NCBI RefSeq assembly: GCF_029688865.1
Contig: NZ_JARUKV010000022.1
Location: 1 to 64,000, forward strand
Direction: 5' to 3'
Source: Natronococcus sp. A-GB7
Lineage (GTDB): Archaea > Halobacteriota > Halobacteria > Halobacteriales > Natrialbaceae
DNA length: 64,000 nt
This document shows, piece after piece, positions 61,531-64,000 of this stretch. Position 1 is the first letter of the stretch. The number at the start of each line of letters is the position of its first letter. The notes under the pieces were generated by a model that was not told the origin of the DNA, did no database searches, and saw nothing but the letters and a program-made list of their open reading frames with translations. The position numbers were made by a program, and so were the translations under genes.

Positions 61531-61679
61531 CGGACGAACCCTTCCCACCGGATCGCCTCGACAGGATCCTGAACGCTGTCGAGACGATTGAGGTCAGCCT
61601 GGGTGTCCTTGCTGCGCGGCAACTACGACGCGAATCTTCGGATCAACTCGAGAAATCGTCTCACTGCTCCGCGAACTGA
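61527..61679 (+). pseudogene. Truncated HepT-like HEPN toxin gene
   Basis: ATG at 61527 overlapping the MNT stop; 50 codons. The start RLDRILNAVETIEVSLGVLA matches the first helix of HepT-type HEPN proteins, then the sequence degenerates (ARQLRRESSDQLEKSSHCSAN) to a TGA at 61679. The catalytic RX4-6HXY motif, about 100 residues into a normal HepT, is absent, so no RNase activity can remain. Likely a deletion product. Confidence 0.6.
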
Positions 61680-61741
61680 CTGATTCACCATCCGTTGCTG
61701 CTCGAGGAAAACTGAAGCGAAGGTCGTGTTACTGACTACTG

Positions 61742-62629
61742 CTAGTCGAACGCGCAGGTGTTCGTCAGTTCGCCGAGCCCCTCGACGCCGATCGTCACCT
61801 CGTCGCCGTCCTCGAGCAACACCGGCGGCTCCCGGTAGACGCCGACGCCCGGCGGCGTGCCGGTGAAGATGAGGTCGCCCGGCTTGAGCGTAAACGCCTG
61901 GCTACAGAACGACACCAGCTCGTCGATACCGAAGATGAGGTTCGCGGTCGTCGACTCCTGGAGTCGCTCGCCGTTGACCTCGGCCTGGATCTCGAGGTCG
62001 TGTGGGTCGTCGACTTCGTCAGCCGTGACGAGTTCGGGTCCGATCGGTGCGAAGCCGTCGAGGCTCTTGCCGCGGACCCACTGGCCGTCGCCGTGTTGAA
62101 GATCGCGAGCCGAGACGTCGTTGCCGACGAGGTAGCCGGCGACGTGCTCGAGGACCTCGTCCTCGTCGACGCGCCGGGCTTCCGTCCCGATGACGGCGAC
62201 GAGTTCGGCCTCGTAGTCGACCTTCTCGGTGAGGTCGGGATCCCAGCTGATCGTGCTTCCGGGACCGGTCACGGTCGTCGGGAACTTCGAGAAGAGGACG
62301 GGTTCGTCCGGAATCGGGTTGTCGCCCTCCTCGGCGTGGTCCCGGTAGTTGAGTCCGACGCAGACCACCTTCTGCGGATTCCGTACAGGTGCGTGTCGCT
62401 CGAGGTCGTCGTGCTCGTAGACGCCGGTTCCCGTCTCCAGAGCGTGCTCGACGGCCAGTTCGGCCTTCCGCTGCCACTCCCAGCCGGCCAGCAGTTCGGT
62501 GCTCCGTCGGGGCAGGTCGACGCCGGCGGCGGCGCCCGCCTCGGCGAGGTTGACGACCGTTGTGTCATCTATTCTGGCGCCGCACCAGGGCTGTGCTCCG
62601 TCCGTCGTCGTGTACTGTCCGAGTCGCAT
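61742..62629 (-). CDS. Fumarylacetoacetate hydrolase-family protein
   Basis: From the ATG at 62629 (MRLGQYTTTD), 295 residues. The FAH C-terminal domain begins near 90: QKVVCVGLNYRDHAEEGDNP, PVLFSKFPTTVTGPGSTISW, VDYEAELVAVIGTEARRVDE (E-x-E metal ligands), YLVGNDVSARDLQ and TLKPGDLIFTGTPPGVG. Family members hydrolyse or isomerise 2,4-dioxo acids or ketopantoate-like compounds. It lies 23 nt after the amidohydrolase stop, so both are one operon. Confidence 0.88.
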   Translation of the reverse strand: MRLGQYTTTDGAQPWCGARIDDTTVVNLAEAGAAAGVDLPRRSTELLAGWEWQRKAELAVEHALETGTGVYEHDDLERHAPVRNPQKVVCVGLNYRDHAEEGDNPIPDEPVLFSKFPTTVTGPGSTISWDPDLTEKVDYEAELVAVIGTEARRVDEDEVLEHVAGYLVGNDVSARDLQHGDGQWVRGKSLDGFAPIGPELVTADEVDDPHDLEIQAEVNGERLQESTTANLIFGIDELVSFCSQAFTLKPGDLIFTGTPPGVGVYREPPVLLEDGDEVTIGVEGLGELTNTCAFD

Positions 62630-62652
62630 ATGGGTGAATTGGTGAGGGTGGG

Positions 62653-64000
62653 TTACTCGAGGTCGACGCCGGCCTCGTCGAGCAGCCGTTCGCCCGAGGC
62701 GACGAAGCGGTCGAACTCCTCCTCGACGAGCGGGTTTCGCAGTTCGCCGTCGCGTTTGACCGGTTCGCCGTCGACGAGGACGGTGTCGATGTGAGACGGG
62801 TCGGACTGGAAGACGACGGTCTGGATCGGGTCGTGACACGGCGCGGTCATGAAGTCGTCCGTACGGATCATGACGATGTCCGCGCGCTTGCCGGGCGTGA
62901 GCGAGCCGATCTCGTCCTCCATGTTCAGCGCCCGCGCGCCCTCGATGGTGGCCATCTCGAGGGTCTCTCGGGCGGTGGTCTGGACCTCGGTGACCTCCGC
63001 GTCGCCCTCGAGGATCGCCTGGTTTTCGAACATCCGCTGGACCTGCAAGCCGATCCGCATCTGCGTCGCCATATCGCCGCTGATGTCCGAGCAGACGTCG
63101 ACGCCCCACGCCGGCCGGCCGCCGGCCTCGAGAACCTTTCCGGTGACGGGGATGCCGTGGCCCATCTGCATCTCGACCTCCGGCGTCGCCGAGAAGGAGA
63201 CACCCTGCTCGACAGCGTGGTCGACGTCCTCCTGAGCGAAGTGGTTCCCGTGGGCGACGTTGACGTCCGGTCCGAGCATGTCTTCGATCGCACCGAAGCC
63301 CTGATAGTCGTCGCCGTAGACCGACGAGGGCCAGCACGCGGCGCCCATGTGGAGCGTGGCGACGACGCCGAGTTCGCGGGCCAGTTCCAGATCGGCGCGG
63401 GCGGCCTCGTCGGTACAGAAGTCCGGCCCCCGGAGCCCGAGCGCGAGCTCGAGCAGGTCGTCGTCGCGGATGTTCTCGTCGTAGAACTCGCGGATCTCCC
63501 GTTCGGGGAGGGTGACGTCGCTGTCGAACCACCATTTCGCCGCGTCGTCGCCCGGCGGTCCGTAGGTGTACACCGCGCGCAGTCCGGTATCCTGCAGCGC
63601 GTCGACGGCCCGTTCGGCGTGCTCGATCGAGTTGGGGTACGACCAGTCCAGGGCCGTAGTCGTCCCCGTGTAGAGCTTCTCGAAGGCGCCGAAGAGGCCG
63701 CCGAGGTACATGTCCTCGGGCTGGTAGAGGCCGGCGATGTTGCCGAGCATGTGATCGAAGTAGTCGCCCATGAGCGACCAGTCCCCGGCGATACCCCGTA
63801 CCTGGGTCTGAGCGAGGTGGATGTGTGAGTCGACGAACCCCGGCAGGACGATGTGGTCGCTGGCGTCGATCTCCTCGGCGTTCGACGCGCTCAGCCCGCG
63901 TCCGATCTCGACGATCTCGCCGTCCTCGATCAGCACGTCGGCCTCCTCGAGTTCGCCGATCTCGGGATCGAGCGAGACCACGGTGCCGTCTCGGATGAGT
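62653..64000 (-). CDS. Amidohydrolase (SsnA/AtzA-like), 5' end beyond the window
   Basis: At least 449 codons; the frame stays open to the right edge (LIRDGTVVSLDPEIGELEEA), so its start lies outside. Metal-site motifs: GFVDSHIHLAQTQ (H-x-H), LHMGAACWPSSVYG, VAHGNHFAQEDVDH and GVDVCSDISGDM (Asp). The deaminase/chlorohydrolase subfamily is suggested by the open C-terminal part (GSLTPGKRADIVMIRTDDFM). Substrates would be amidines, triazines, guanine-like rings or cyclic amides; not predictable. Operon with the FAH-family gene downstream. Confidence 0.85.
   Translation of the reverse strand, partial: LIRDGTVVSLDPEIGELEEADVLIEDGEIVEIGRGLSASNAEEIDASDHIVLPGFVDSHIHLAQTQVRGIAGDWSLMGDYFDHMLGNIAGLYQPEDMYLGGLFGAFEKLYTGTTTALDWSYPNSIEHAERAVDALQDTGLRAVYTYGPPGDDAAKWWFDSDVTLPEREIREFYDENIRDDDLLELALGLRGPDFCTDEAARADLELARELGVVATLHMGAACWPSSVYGDDYQGFGAIEDMLGPDVNVAHGNHFAQEDVDHAVEQGVSFSATPEVEMQMGHGIPVTGKVLEAGGRPAWGVDVCSDISGDMATQMRIGLQVQRMFENQAILEGDAEVTEVQTTARETLEMATIEGARALNMEDEIGSLTPGKRADIVMIRTDDFMTAPCHDPIQTVVFQSDPSHIDTVLVDGEPVKRDGELRNPLVEEEFDRFVASGERLLDEAGVDLE

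Overview
The window comes from a haloarchaeon, most likely a Natrialbaceae-type genus. Proteins are strongly acidic, DNA is mostly GC-rich, many genes look leaderless with TATA-like boxes about 27 nt before the start codon, and typical haloarchaeal families appear (HalOD1, bat-type HTH_10 regulators, Tat lipoproteins, haloarchaeal malate synthase, a Ser-type thiolase paired with a DUF35 protein). No rRNA, tRNA or CRISPR was found. The genus cannot be resolved from the sequence alone.

Layout. (1) 1-7.1 kb: an AT-richer, eroded accessory stretch with small zinc-ribbon and winged-helix genes and at least five broken genes (PAS sensor, CPEH/CxxC zinc protein with an in-frame TAG, winged-helix regulator, zinc-ribbon gene, CDGSH protein), consistent with a decaying mobile-element remnant. 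(2) 7.2-15.4 kb: envelope and membrane genes (PH-domain protein, polytopic proteins, two Tat lipoproteins, DUF4870, AI-2E/PerM, DUF457, DedA/VTT, DUF2238). (3) 15.5-19.4 kb: a 7TM histidine kinase followed by a REC-PAS-GAF-HTH_10 regulator. (4) 19.9-42.5 kb: organic-acid catabolism: LldP permease, two fused GlcD-GlcF-type D-2-hydroxyacid dehydrogenases, glycerate 2-kinase, malic enzyme, NAD-dependent hydroxyacid dehydrogenase, tartrate/D-malate dehydrogenase, malate synthase, an IclR regulator and a TctCBA uptake operon. (5) 42.7-52.4 kb: CoA-ester chemistry: crotonase plus CoA-transferase, MFS plus CoA-transferase plus ThDP enzyme, a second IclR regulator, and a two-subunit beta-ketothiolase. 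(6) 53.4-64 kb: mixed genes (DUF4177, secreted MBL hydrolase with DUF3006, FMN reductase, DoxX, Asp-box protein, TatD-like hydrolase, a GC-poorer island with a broken MNT-HEPN pair, and an amidohydrolase-FAH operon running off the right edge).

How the genes may work together (inference). Imported 2-hydroxyacids (lactate, glycolate, malate, possibly tartrate) would be oxidised by the flavin/Fe-S dehydrogenases or the NAD enzymes. Glyoxylate would be condensed with acetyl-CoA to malate by AceB, malate decarboxylated to pyruvate by the malic enzyme, and glycerate phosphorylated to 2-phosphoglycerate by the kinase. The tartrate-dehydrogenase-like and glycerate-kinase genes recall TtuC and TtuD of bacterial tartrate operons. 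The 42.7-52.4 kb block looks like a second acid-degradation module of unknown substrate, using CoA transfer, an atypical crotonase and a thiolase.
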